A stretch of 64,000 bases of DNA from Campylobacter sp. CN_NE2 (GTDB lineage: Bacteria; Campylobacterota; Campylobacteria; Campylobacterales; Campylobacteraceae). The position numbers and the translations under genes are program-made. This document shows positions 41,015 through 49,552 of the stretch, piece by piece. The DNA is taken from positions 744,001-808,000 of the forward strand of contig NZ_CP115608.1 in assembly GCF_027797465.1 (NCBI RefSeq), read 5' to 3'. The notes under the pieces are model-generated. The model saw nothing but the letters and a program-made list of their open reading frames with translations, ran no database searches and had not been told where the DNA came from. The number at the start of each line of letters is the position of its first letter. The first letter of the stretch is position 1.

Positions 41015-42840
41015 TTTGTTAGTCCTTGATTAAATTTATCTTTTGAAAGCTCAAAATTTTCATAAATTTTATCTTCCCATTTGTCGTGGCAAATGACGCA
41101 TTTGTAGGCATTTACGATTTTTTGGATTTGCGTTTTATTTAAAGCTTTATCATTTTTTGAGGCGTGTTGATTTTGTGTTCCGTTTGCTTCCACAAACGCA
41201 TCAATCGAATACGAAAAGCCAAATTTAGTTGCATTTGCTTCAAAATACGGGCTAAATTTCAAATTTTCGTTTTCAAATTCCAAATTTCCACGCCCAAAAC
41301 CAAGTGCAGTAGAGCTAAAATGGCACTCCACGCAGGTTTTTGCAGCCCCCGTCGTATGCGGATCCCAACTAGCCATACTCATAGAGTAAAATTTGCTGAC
41401 ATTTTTATCATACACTGTGCCGATGACTTGACAGCCGGGTGCAAAAGGTGCGATTTTGCCGTCATTTCGCTCTCCAAGTGCAGGGCTTTCAAAACGCAAA
41501 AAACTTCGCATTTCTTGCCACTCGCCGCTTTGAAATTCCTTTTTGTGCCAGTTATATTGCGTGGAATCCTTAAAATACTGCTCGTGGCAACCATAACAGC
41601 TTGGCATTGTGCGTGAATGACAGGCTTGGCAGGTTAGATTTTCGTGGATTTCGCTTTTGTGATAGGGTAAATTTGATAGCGGCACAATTTCATAGCTTTT
41701 GCCGTCCTTTTTGCGATAAATGAGCGTTTTATCGCCGTTTTTTGCGACATTGTAAAGCGGAGAGTTTTTTTTGCGAGTGTAAGCGATTTCATCAAAAATT
41801 TGCAAATTTGGATTTAAATTTGCTAGTTTTTTTGCCGTTTCGTTCGGGGTGTCAAATTTAGGCTCATGGCAATCAACACAACTTATATCAACAGCTTCTC
41901 GCATATTTTTGTGTGCCTTTAAATCGCCCATAACGCCGTAGCTTGTGTGGCAATCAACGCAATCAAGTCCTGCTTTTTTGTGGTGAATATCAGCTTCAAG
42001 CTCGTAAAAATGGCGTCCGTCAGCGAGTGTGTGAGCGCGGTCAAACGGGGCTTTTACGCCTTCGCTTTCAAATTTGCCAAAATACGAAAGCCCGATACGG
42101 GCTGAGCGATTATGACATTGAGTGCAGTTTGAGCTTGGAATTTGTGTTGTAAATTTAGTGTGTGAAGCTTTTAAATTTGGCGAATTTTCTAAATTTGCAG
42201 TGTTTGAGTTTGACAGGTTTTCTAAATTTACTGAGTTTTCTAAATTTGCCAAATTTACGCCATGACAAGCCACGCAACCACCGCCTTTGGCTAAATCTTT
42301 GTTCTCAAAAACTTCTCTTTTTTGATCGATATGACAAGCATTACACGCCCTTTGAAAATGGTTATTAGCTAGGGCTTTTAGCTCAGCCTTGCTTAAATCA
42401 TGGCTTGTAGATTTTTCTACCCAATCTTCGATTAAATTCGCTCGAATTGGGCTTTGCGACTGCATCGGAGAGATCGAAACTCGTGCTATTTGATTTGCAT
42501 GGCAAGAGTTACATTTTTTTTTCGCATTTACTAGGCTTGCGGGATTTTTTATCAAATTTAAATGAGCGATTTTTTCGTTATTTGAATTTACGCCATCATG
42601 GCAATCTATACAGCTTAAATCATCATGCGACGGGCTTGGGGAAGTGAAATTTTCGTGGCAAGTTAGACATAAATTTGATAAATTTGGCAAATTTGAGTTA
42701 TGATTTTTAACGCTAGAATTTGCCAAATTTATCAAATTTGAAGCGTTTTGTGAAGCAAATTTGAAATCAAAAAATTCTAAGCCCGTCCAAACGCACAGGC
42801 TTAGAATCAAAATCGCTAAAATCCCCTTAGCAACCTTCAA
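41002..42840 (-). CDS. dodecaheme cytochrome c
   Basis: 612 residues with an N-terminal signal or anchor helix (AKGILAILILSLCVWTGLEFF) and twelve CxxCH sites (CLTCH, CIDCH, CNSCH, CNACH, CVACH, CTQCH, CVDCH twice, CQACH, CYGCH, CVECH, CVICH). A low-complexity stretch (residues about 200-225, ANLENSVNLENLSNSN) separates hemes 5 and 6 and comes from three copies of TTTTCTAAATTT on the plus strand (42185, 42218, 42236). No catalytic CxxCK or known family was recognised. It overlaps genes on both sides, in the order small periplasmic protein, 12-heme, 10-heme. Confidence 0.85.
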   Translation of the reverse strand: MKVAKGILAILILSLCVWTGLEFFDFKFASQNASNLINLANSSVKNHNSNLPNLSNLCLTCHENFTSPSPSHDDLSCIDCHDGVNSNNEKIAHLNLIKNPASLVNAKKKCNSCHANQIARVSISPMQSQSPIRANLIEDWVEKSTSHDLSKAELKALANNHFQRACNACHIDQKREVFENKDLAKGGGCVACHGVNLANLENSVNLENLSNSNTANLENSPNLKASHTKFTTQIPSSNCTQCHNRSARIGLSYFGKFESEGVKAPFDRAHTLADGRHFYELEADIHHKKAGLDCVDCHTSYGVMGDLKAHKNMREAVDISCVDCHEPKFDTPNETAKKLANLNPNLQIFDEIAYTRKKNSPLYNVAKNGDKTLIYRKKDGKSYEIVPLSNLPYHKSEIHENLTCQACHSRTMPSCYGCHEQYFKDSTQYNWHKKEFQSGEWQEMRSFLRFESPALGERNDGKIAPFAPGCQVIGTVYDKNVSKFYSMSMASWDPHTTGAAKTCVECHFSSTALGFGRGNLEFENENLKFSPYFEANATKFGFSYSIDAFVEANGTQNQHASKNDKALNKTQIQKIVNAYKCVICHDKWEDKIYENFELSKDKFNQGLTKCMD

Positions 42841-43159
42841 ATTGCGCTCCGCCCGTCGGTTTTGGAGCGCTTACTTCGCTTTCATCGGCTTTGGCGCCAA
42901 ATTCGTCTATCATACCTTCATCGGCTAGGCGTTGAATAACATCATCATAGCTTTCCCATGCTTTTTTGTTGTAAGCGTCTGCTTGGATTGCCTTTTTTGC
43001 GTATGCCCTAGCAAGTGTGAGATTGTTTTTTGCCACAGCTTCGCGTGATAAATTTACAAAATGTTCCGCCTGCGCTTTTGAAGTATTGTAGCTTTGCAAA
43101 TTTTCCGCAAAACCAAAACTGCAAAGTAAAACCATGCTTAAAATTATCTTTTTCATCAT
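42827..43159 (-). CDS. small periplasmic TPR-like protein of the respiratory operon
   Basis: 110 residues with a signal peptide (KKIILSMVLLCSFGFA) and one or two TPR-like helix pairs (AEHFVNLSREAVAKNNLTLARAYAKKAIQADAYNKKAWESYDDVI). It ends GGAQFEGC with a terminal Cys. Two ATGs in tandem (43157-43159 and the next codon) both suit the GGAGAAA ribosome site. It overlaps the 12-heme gene by 14 bases. I infer an assembly or docking factor for the cytochromes. Confidence 0.7.
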   Translation of the reverse strand: MMKKIILSMVLLCSFGFAENLQSYNTSKAQAEHFVNLSREAVAKNNLTLARAYAKKAIQADAYNKKAWESYDDVIQRLADEGMIDEFGAKADESEVSAPKPTGGAQFEGC

Positions 43160-43165
43160 TTTCTC

Positions 43166-43762
43166 CTATGAATTTATCGTCACATAATAAACATTTGGTT
43201 CAAGCCCGTCGCTCTCTTTTAAGCGAGTTATACTTGTCGCCTTAGCCAAAATTTGCGAAACATCGCTATTTGGGTCATTTAAATCGCCAAAATTTCGCGA
43301 TTTGCCCACGCAGGTGGTTACACAAGCCGGAAGCAAACCTTTATCCACTCTTGGGGCGCAAAATGTGCATTTATCGACGCTTTGTTTGTGTTCGTCGTAA
43401 TATCTGGCGTTGTAAGGACAGGCTACCATACACGCCTTACAGCCTATGCAAAGGGACGGATCGACGATGACGATGCCGTCTTTTTCACGCTTGAAACTAG
43501 CTTCTGTCGGGCAAACAGCCACGCATGGGGAATTTTCGCAGTGGTTACAAAGAACAGGCAAGAAATTTAAAATCGGATTTCCTGCATTATCTTCGTTTTC
43601 GACTTCAAAAACCCTTGTGCGATACGCTTCTTTGAAAAGCGGCACTTCCCACTCGGTTTTACACGCTACATAACACGCATCGCACCCGATACAGCGATCG
43701 CCGATAATCACCATAGCTAGGTTTTTTTCTTTTTTGTGATTTTTATTTATTAGTGAGTTCAT
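43166..43762 (-). CDS. psrB: four-cluster ferredoxin subunit, PsrB/PhsB type
   Basis: Electron-transfer subunit linking the molybdoenzyme with the membrane subunit. From ATG 43762 (AAAGGGCGTAAG site, one base after the previous stop) it has 198 residues; an in-frame ATG 24 bases earlier would lie inside the catalytic-subunit gene. Cys groups CIGCDACYVACK, CNHCENSPCVAVCP, CIGCKACMVACP and CTFCAPRVDKG...CVTTC make four [4Fe-4S] clusters. No signal peptide: it would be exported with the Tat-dependent catalytic subunit. Confidence 0.9.
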   Translation of the reverse strand: MNSLINKNHKKEKNLAMVIIGDRCIGCDACYVACKTEWEVPLFKEAYRTRVFEVENEDNAGNPILNFLPVLCNHCENSPCVAVCPTEASFKREKDGIVIVDPSLCIGCKACMVACPYNARYYDEHKQSVDKCTFCAPRVDKGLLPACVTTCVGKSRNFGDLNDPNSDVSQILAKATSITRLKESDGLEPNVYYVTINS

Positions 43763-43763
43763 C

Positions 43764-46022
43764 TTACGCCCTTTCAAGTCTAACAAAGCCGTTGTTTAAG
43801 CCGCTACAACCACTTACCGGATCAATGTCATTACTACAAAAATAAACATCGCTAATGCCCTTATCAAAGCCGCTCTTCCACTCTTTGCTAACATGCCCAA
43901 AGCCGTGGTGGATAAAGACATTTCCCTCAGTTATTCGCTTTGTGATTTTTATATTTTGTGGTTTTGATTTGAGCCCTGTTTTAGCATTTATCATTATGAC
44001 TTTATCGCCAGTTTTTAAACCTAAATTTGCCGCGTCATTAGGATTTATCCAAATCGGGCTATCATCTTCAAGTTCGAGTAAGAGCTTGTTATTTTGGCTT
44101 CTTGCATGTGAGTGTGCTGGACCTCTACCAAAAAGCAGTCTAAGCTCGCCTTCTTTTGGCTGTGGCGGTGCTACCCAAGTAGGTAGCGGTGCGCAGACAT
44201 CACCGTATTCTTCATACATTTTTTCCATATCTGGGTTGTATAGATGAATTTTGCCCGTGCTAGTAGGGAAGCTTAGTGGCTTACCGCTATTTTGCGGATA
44301 CGCATCGGCTAAATAATCGCACAAAATGCCGTCTTTTTCAAATTTTTCTTTATCTTCGGGGCTGAGTGAATTTACGAAATTATTTATCGCGTCGCTTGGC
44401 GAAATGGTGAAATACTCGTCCATATCAAAGCGTTTGCAAATCCCACGCACTATGTCAAAAACATGCTTAGTATCGTGCAGTGGCTTGATTGCCGCCTTTC
44501 TTACAGCCACAAACGGCACATCGTATTTTTGGATATATGGCCCGTCGTCTTTTTCTAAATATGTGCTTTCAGGCAAAACTATATCACAATACGCGCAAAA
44601 ATCGTTCATCTGCGTATCGATTGCCATTAAAAAATCTAGCTTTTCGATAGATTTCATAACGCCGTTTGCTTCGACTGCCGTGTGTCCTAGCGGATTTGTA
44701 TCGTAGGTCAGCCACGCTTTTATCGGATATGGCTGTTCGCTTAAAGTCGCGCGATAAATTTCGCCACTTAGCCCTAAATTTGCAGGGTTAAACGGCCACC
44801 TAACCCCAACGCCGTCAGCTCTTGGCTCATTTACGGCTGGTGCTTCATCATCTTTTGGGAGCTTAGCTAAATTTATACTTTGATTTACCCAAGTTCCGCC
44901 TTTTATGCCGTAATTTCCCATAATCGCATTTAAAATCGCAATCGCTCTTGCTGTTTGTGTGTCGTTTGCGTATCTTGAAAATCTACGCGGTGCGATAGCT
45001 AGGACATGTGGGGCAAATTTCGCAAATTCCCACGCTACTTCTTCTATCTCTTCGGCTTTTATACCGCAAATTTCTTCCGCCCATTTTGGGGTGTATTGTT
45101 TGACATGACGAGCAAGTTTATCAAAGCCGTAGCAGTATTTATTGATAAATTCCATATTTGCTAGATTATCTCTAATTATGACATGGATTAGCGCTAGTGC
45201 TAGTGCCATATCGCACCCCGGTTTTATGCGAAGCCATTTGTGCGCTCTAATCGCACTTTCGCTCTGGCGTGGATCTACATAGACGAGTTTTGCGCCGTTT
45301 GCTAGGCCTTCCATAAAATCTCTTGCTTCTCTAACCTGAATCGCTCCTGCCATATTTCTGCCAAATAAAATCATATATTTGGTGTTTGCCATATCGTAGT
45401 TTTCATGTCCGCCGATACCGCCACCGCCAAATGTCAAAGACCAGCCAATCGCTCTACTGCCACGACACTCTGAAAATGAAGCATAGCTTACATTTGGAGT
45501 GCCAAGTAAGGTGGCAAATTTGTGAAAATAGCTCGAACAGCTTCCATGAGCAAAGGCTGCAATGCTTTTTGCGCCGTATTTGTCGATGATTTTTTCTAAA
45601 TTTTCATGCACGAAGTCAAACGCTTCGTCCCAGCTGACTTTTTTCCATTTGCCTTCGCCCCGTTTGCCAACTCTAATCATCGGGTATTTTAAGCGATCTG
45701 GATCGTAAGTAGAATAAACCCCCGCATTTCCCTTAGCGCAAATCGTGCCGTAATTGTATGGATTTAGCTTGTTTCCTTCGATTTTGTGAATTTTGCCGTC
45801 CCTTGTGAAAACATTTACGCCACAATTCCAAAAGCACATTTCGCAGTAATTTGGAGTTTTTACGCCCTCGTCGTATTCTAATAAATTTGAAAGCTCGGGC
45901 GAATTTTTGTGCGTTTTTGCCATTAGTGGATTTGGAAGCCCTGTGATACCTGCCGTGCTGGCAACTGCGACACTAGAAGCCATTTTTAGGAAATTTCGTC
46001 TTGTTATTTTAAGCTCTCTCAT
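43764..46022 (-). CDS. psrA: molybdopterin oxidoreductase catalytic subunit, PsrA/PhsA-like
   Basis: 752 residues with a Tat signal (ITRRNFLKMASSVAVASTAG), an Fe-S motif CEMCFWNCGVNVF...CAKGN and a Cys as probable Mo ligand (SECRGSR, about 195), as in polysulfide/thiosulfate reductases and unlike the Ser (DMSO) or SeCys (formate) enzymes. The C-terminal molybdopterin domain (HHGFGHVSKEWKSG) is complete. Length matches PsrA/PhsA (about 760). Substrate likely polysulfide, thiosulfate or tetrathionate; arsenate is less likely given length. It lies after the NrfD gene, an unusual C-A-B order. Confidence 0.88.
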   Translation of the reverse strand: MRELKITRRNFLKMASSVAVASTAGITGLPNPLMAKTHKNSPELSNLLEYDEGVKTPNYCEMCFWNCGVNVFTRDGKIHKIEGNKLNPYNYGTICAKGNAGVYSTYDPDRLKYPMIRVGKRGEGKWKKVSWDEAFDFVHENLEKIIDKYGAKSIAAFAHGSCSSYFHKFATLLGTPNVSYASFSECRGSRAIGWSLTFGGGGIGGHENYDMANTKYMILFGRNMAGAIQVREARDFMEGLANGAKLVYVDPRQSESAIRAHKWLRIKPGCDMALALALIHVIIRDNLANMEFINKYCYGFDKLARHVKQYTPKWAEEICGIKAEEIEEVAWEFAKFAPHVLAIAPRRFSRYANDTQTARAIAILNAIMGNYGIKGGTWVNQSINLAKLPKDDEAPAVNEPRADGVGVRWPFNPANLGLSGEIYRATLSEQPYPIKAWLTYDTNPLGHTAVEANGVMKSIEKLDFLMAIDTQMNDFCAYCDIVLPESTYLEKDDGPYIQKYDVPFVAVRKAAIKPLHDTKHVFDIVRGICKRFDMDEYFTISPSDAINNFVNSLSPEDKEKFEKDGILCDYLADAYPQNSGKPLSFPTSTGKIHLYNPDMEKMYEEYGDVCAPLPTWVAPPQPKEGELRLLFGRGPAHSHARSQNNKLLLELEDDSPIWINPNDAANLGLKTGDKVIMINAKTGLKSKPQNIKITKRITEGNVFIHHGFGHVSKEWKSGFDKGISDVYFCSNDIDPVSGCSGLNNGFVRLERA

Positions 46023-47149
46023 TTTTCACTCTCCAAATTTAAAAATGTTTTTCCAAGTGCGTAAATAAAGAGCATTACGCCAATGCCTGAGATAAAAATA
46101 GTGATTTCTGCAAGGCTCGGGTAGTATGAGCCAAACTCTATCTTGCCCAAAATCTCGCTCTCAACCCTCACAAGCTGACCACCCACAATGCCGTCAAACC
46201 TAGCAAAAAATACGCCGATAATGGCTAAAATTCCAGCCAAAAATGAAATTTTTAAATTTTGAAATTTAGACAAAATAAGCAAAATCATCGGAAGCAAAAT
46301 TCCAACTAAAATTTCGAAAAAATAGAAATTAAACGACAAATTTCCGTTTGTAAAAACTTCAAAATTTTTGGCTAGATAGCTTCCGCTTCCATACGATGAA
46401 ATCACAATGCCCCAAAAATTTATAAATAAAACAGCCAAAAGTATCAAAAACATAAAAATATTCAAATTTCGCAAAATTCGCTCATTTAGGGCTTTTTTGC
46501 TTAAATTTACAAAGGCAAAAATCACGCTTATGCCGCAAATCAAAGCTCCAAAAATAAATGAAATAGTAAAGCTTGGCGTATGCCAGATTGGTCTAGCTGA
46601 ATTTACGGCAAAGACCATTGATAGTGTGCTAAAAGCGACTATTCCCATTATAAATGCGACAATTCCTGCTAGGAAACTTGATTTTTCGTCGCCTTTTAGC
46701 ATTAAAATTAGCTCGATTATTAAAAGCGGAGTTTCGATAAGATAAAAAGTGCTCATCCACCAAATCGGGCTTTCTACCGCGAAATTAAAGTAATATCGCA
46801 CGAAGCGCAAAACTTGCAGTTTAAAAGGGCTTCCAAGCTCCCAAAAAATCAGCCAAAATGCCGCTAAAAGCGCGCTAATAGCCAAAAGCTGTAAATGGCG
46901 TGAAATTTTAGAAAATGCGTGAAATCCAAAGAGATGATCAGCCGTAGCGATAGTGGCAACTCCTACGCTAATGCCCACAAAAAAGGCATATCCCATAAGC
47001 AAAAGCCCAAACGGAATCTCCCTGCTTACACCATAACTAGCTTCTTGTCCGTTGAAAAATACCAATGCAATGCCGATTAGTCCGATACAGCAAAGTGCCA
47101 GTGCAACAAAAAGAAGCCTAAAATCCTTGTTTTTAGCGATTGTTGTCAT
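46019..47149 (-). CDS. psrC: NrfD/PsrC-type quinol-oxidising membrane subunit
   Basis: 376 residues with nine to ten hydrophobic helices, for example FLLFVALALCCIGLIGIALVFF and GILLPMILLILSKF. Typical NrfD segments are GLLLMGYAFFVGISVGVATIATAD and YLIETPLLIIELILML. NrfD subunits anchor the enzyme and draw electrons from menaquinol. The start overlaps the TorD gene by four bases, the stop overlaps psrA. Placement before the catalytic gene differs from the Wolinella psrABC order. Confidence 0.85.
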   Translation of the reverse strand: MTTIAKNKDFRLLFVALALCCIGLIGIALVFFNGQEASYGVSREIPFGLLLMGYAFFVGISVGVATIATADHLFGFHAFSKISRHLQLLAISALLAAFWLIFWELGSPFKLQVLRFVRYYFNFAVESPIWWMSTFYLIETPLLIIELILMLKGDEKSSFLAGIVAFIMGIVAFSTLSMVFAVNSARPIWHTPSFTISFIFGALICGISVIFAFVNLSKKALNERILRNLNIFMFLILLAVLFINFWGIVISSYGSGSYLAKNFEVFTNGNLSFNFYFFEILVGILLPMILLILSKFQNLKISFLAGILAIIGVFFARFDGIVGGQLVRVESEILGKIEFGSYYPSLAEITIFISGIGVMLFIYALGKTFLNLESEK

Positions 47150-47691
47150 TGTTTGTCCTTTAAATTCGCAATCAAAAACTCAAAAAAACACAAAATAAAC
47201 TCAAAATGAACTAAATTTGGTAAATTTGCCAAATTTGCTTTTAAATCCCCAATCCACGATAAAAATTTGCAAAATTCATTAAATTTTTGAGTTTCTCCGT
47301 TTTCAACTAAAATAGCACAAAATGCAATTAAATTTGATATATGATCGCAGTTTTTTTCTACTTTGTAGCCACAAATTTCATAAAATTTGCAAATTTCATC
47401 GTGGTTTTTGCCAAACATTTTTTTATCTAGCCAAATTCCAGCCATTAATGAAGTGCCAAATTTAGCTGAGTTTAGGTCGAAAAAATTTATATAATCACTA
47501 ATAATCTCATCTAAATTTGGCACTTTTAAATCTTTAAATTTGACATTTGAATTTTCGTCAAAAAACTCGGCAAATTCGCCGTTTGCAAATTCACCGAGTT
47601 CAAAGTATCTCTCGCACCAATTCTGCTCCGGAAAAGCAAACAAATCAGCACACAAATCTAGGCAATCAATCAGAGCCCTATTATTTTTCAT
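47146..47691 (-). CDS. TorD/DmsD-like molybdoenzyme chaperone
   Basis: 181 residues, mainly helical, with the family motif region EKNCDHISNLIAFCAIL (TorD family ExxDHI) and a preceding FGTSLMAGIWLDKK. Such chaperones bind the Tat signal of the molybdoenzyme until the cofactor is inserted. Located directly before psrC-psrA, overlapping psrC by four bases and the rhodanese gene by 11. The family is highly variable, so identity rests on motif plus context. Confidence 0.75.
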   Translation of the reverse strand: MKNNRALIDCLDLCADLFAFPEQNWCERYFELGEFANGEFAEFFDENSNVKFKDLKVPNLDEIISDYINFFDLNSAKFGTSLMAGIWLDKKMFGKNHDEICKFYEICGYKVEKNCDHISNLIAFCAILVENGETQKFNEFCKFLSWIGDLKANLANLPNLVHFEFILCFFEFLIANLKDKQ

Positions 47692-48607
47692 CGCCTTTTA
47701 AAACTTTTCTTTTTGAAAGTTTAGAGTATTCGACCATACTACCTTCATAGTTTTTGACTTTGTCATTTCCCATGATATATTTTGTCGCAAACCAACCACC
47801 GCTTGCATGCCAACCAGTGTTGCAATACCAAATTTGCGGTGCCATCGGATCAACTCCTGCGCCTTTATAAACTTCACCAAGCGCATCTTTATCAGTATTT
47901 ATATAGAAAATTCCGTCATTTTCTTTTGCAATTTTACCAATGAAAATTTGTCCATCAACGCCTTCTAAATGTCCGCCTTTATCGGCTTTTGGGTGAGCTT
48001 TTTCGCCGTTATAAAATGCGTCATTTCTAGCATCGATTAACGCCATATTATTTGTAACAACAGCTTCGTCTATTTGATAAACAGAAGCAACTATATCTGT
48101 GTTAAATTTAGTAATTTTAAAGTCGCTTTTTTCAGGCGCACTCGCTTCTGTACTAAGTTCGCCACCTGCTTTTTTCCAAGCATCAATACCACCATTTAAT
48201 ATAGCTGTATTTGTAAATCCATAGTATTCAGATACAAATACTGCCAAAGTCGAAAGCGTATAATCAGGAGCCGCTTTTGCGTCGTTGTAGAAAACTACCG
48301 CGCTAGTATCTTTGATACCGCTTTTTTGAAATAATCTCTCAACTGTTGTCGGAGAAGCGATAAATCCCGGCATTTCTCCTCTTGCCTCTCTAAAATCAGC
48401 TTCTTTCCATGCAATCGCACCTTTAATATGACCTGCTGCATATCCTTCGCCCTCTTGAAGATCGATCAAAACCAAATCTTTATCGGCTAAATTTGCTTTT
48501 AACCACTCGACATCAACAACCTTGTTTTGTGGTAAATCCAAAGCAAATAAACAAGAAGTTAAAGCAACCACTGCGCTTAATTTTGTAGCAAATTTTGCAA
48601 CACTCAT
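47681..48607 (-). CDS. periplasmic double-rhodanese sulfurtransferase
   Basis: 308 residues, signal peptide (ATKLSAVVALTSCLFA), two rhodanese domains (about 30-140 and 165-300). The second has the active Cys (YCNTGWHASGGWFATKYIMG); the first has Asp-Ala where the Cys would be (YNDAKAAPDYTL), so it is inactive. In Wolinella the periplasmic Sud sulfurtransferase hands polysulfide sulfur to Psr. By analogy this protein could load the molybdoenzyme, though Sud itself is a shorter single-domain protein. First gene of the operon, with AAAGGAG before ATG. Confidence 0.88.
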   Translation of the reverse strand: MSVAKFATKLSAVVALTSCLFALDLPQNKVVDVEWLKANLADKDLVLIDLQEGEGYAAGHIKGAIAWKEADFREARGEMPGFIASPTTVERLFQKSGIKDTSAVVFYNDAKAAPDYTLSTLAVFVSEYYGFTNTAILNGGIDAWKKAGGELSTEASAPEKSDFKITKFNTDIVASVYQIDEAVVTNNMALIDARNDAFYNGEKAHPKADKGGHLEGVDGQIFIGKIAKENDGIFYINTDKDALGEVYKGAGVDPMAPQIWYCNTGWHASGGWFATKYIMGNDKVKNYEGSMVEYSKLSKRKVLKGDEK

Positions 48608-48660
48608 TTTTTTCTCCTTTGCATAAAAAAATTTAAGTTATGACTAACTTTCTTTTTTGA

Positions 48661-48666
48661 ATTCTA
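48661..48666 (-). promoter_or_regulatory. candidate -10 box (TAGAAT) of the psr operon
   Basis: The minus strand reads TATGATAGAATTC 54 bases before the rhodanese ATG. The 168-base gap is the only non-coding DNA of the region and is AT-rich. No recognisable regulator site was found. Confidence 0.35.
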
Positions 48667-48775
48667 TCATAATTTTTACAAATTTTTATGTGATATGGTT
48701 ACAATGAGTTCCCTAAAAATGGGCTTTAATAAGAATTTTTATTATTAAATTAATTTAATTTTTTAGCAAAATTTA

Positions 48776-49552
48776 CTATAAAATTACAACCAAAAACAAA
48801 ATTCCTACGATAATGCGATAAATTCCAAACGGGATAAAGTCAAATTTGCTAACAAAGCTCAAAAACAGCTTGATTGCAATTAGCGCGACCACGAAGGCAA
48901 CCGCGCCACCAAGCAGAAAAATCCAAATATTTTGCGAATTTTGCGCGAAGGTGTCAAGGTTTTTGTAAGTATCATACAAAGTCGCCGCAAACATCGTAGG
49001 AATCGCTAGTAAAAAGCTAAATCGGGCCGCTAAATTTCGGCTAAGCCCACAAAGAAGCCCTGCGATAATGGTCGCTCCCGATCTAGAAGTGCCAGGCACC
49101 ATAGCAAAACACTGCGAAAGCCCGATTATAAAGGCCTGTTTGTATGAAATTTCGCTGAAATGTTCGCTTTCACTTTTAGGCGGATTTTTCTTGCGAAGTA
49201 GCTCGACCACGATAAAAATCACGCCCCAAATGACAAGCATATACGCCGTCGTTGCAGGCGAAAATAGCGATTTTATCGTCTTATACATCAAAAATCCGAT
49301 GATTGCTGTGGGGAAAAATCCGACCATTAGCTTAACCCAAAGCGAAAAATCTTGTTTTAAGCGTTCAAAAAACATAAAAACTACCGCTAAAATCGAGCCT
49401 AGTTGAATTACGACTTCAAAGCATTTTAGCACATCTGTCTGCTCCAAACCCAAAAAATGCGACGCTAAAATCATGTGCCCTGTTGAACTAACAGGTAAAA
49501 ATTCGGTCAAGCCTTCCACTATGCCTAAAATCACGGCGTCAAATGCGTTCAT
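48776..49552 (-). CDS. uppP: undecaprenyl-diphosphatase
   Basis: Integral membrane phosphatase that recycles the peptidoglycan lipid carrier (BacA/UppP). 258 residues, eight helices, with the family motifs VEGLTEFLPVSSTGHMIL near the N-terminus and MVPGTSRSGATI in the middle, both needed for catalysis. The start overlaps the thiE end by 14 bases. Last gene of the run that begins with the amino-acid transporter permease (53017). Confidence 0.95.
   Translation of the reverse strand: MNAFDAVILGIVEGLTEFLPVSSTGHMILASHFLGLEQTDVLKCFEVVIQLGSILAVVFMFFERLKQDFSLWVKLMVGFFPTAIIGFLMYKTIKSLFSPATTAYMLVIWGVIFIVVELLRKKNPPKSESEHFSEISYKQAFIIGLSQCFAMVPGTSRSGATIIAGLLCGLSRNLAARFSFLLAIPTMFAATLYDTYKNLDTFAQNSQNIWIFLLGGAVAFVVALIAIKLFLSFVSKFDFIPFGIYRIIVGILFLVVIL

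Noticed and set aside
41002-42840. Octaheme tetrathionate reductase or NrfA
   Set aside because: No CxxCK site and twelve rather than eight or five hemes.
43764-46022. Respiratory arsenate reductase (ArrA)
   Set aside because: At 752 residues it is about 100 shorter than ArrA and its motif layout fits PsrA/PhsA better; not fully excluded.
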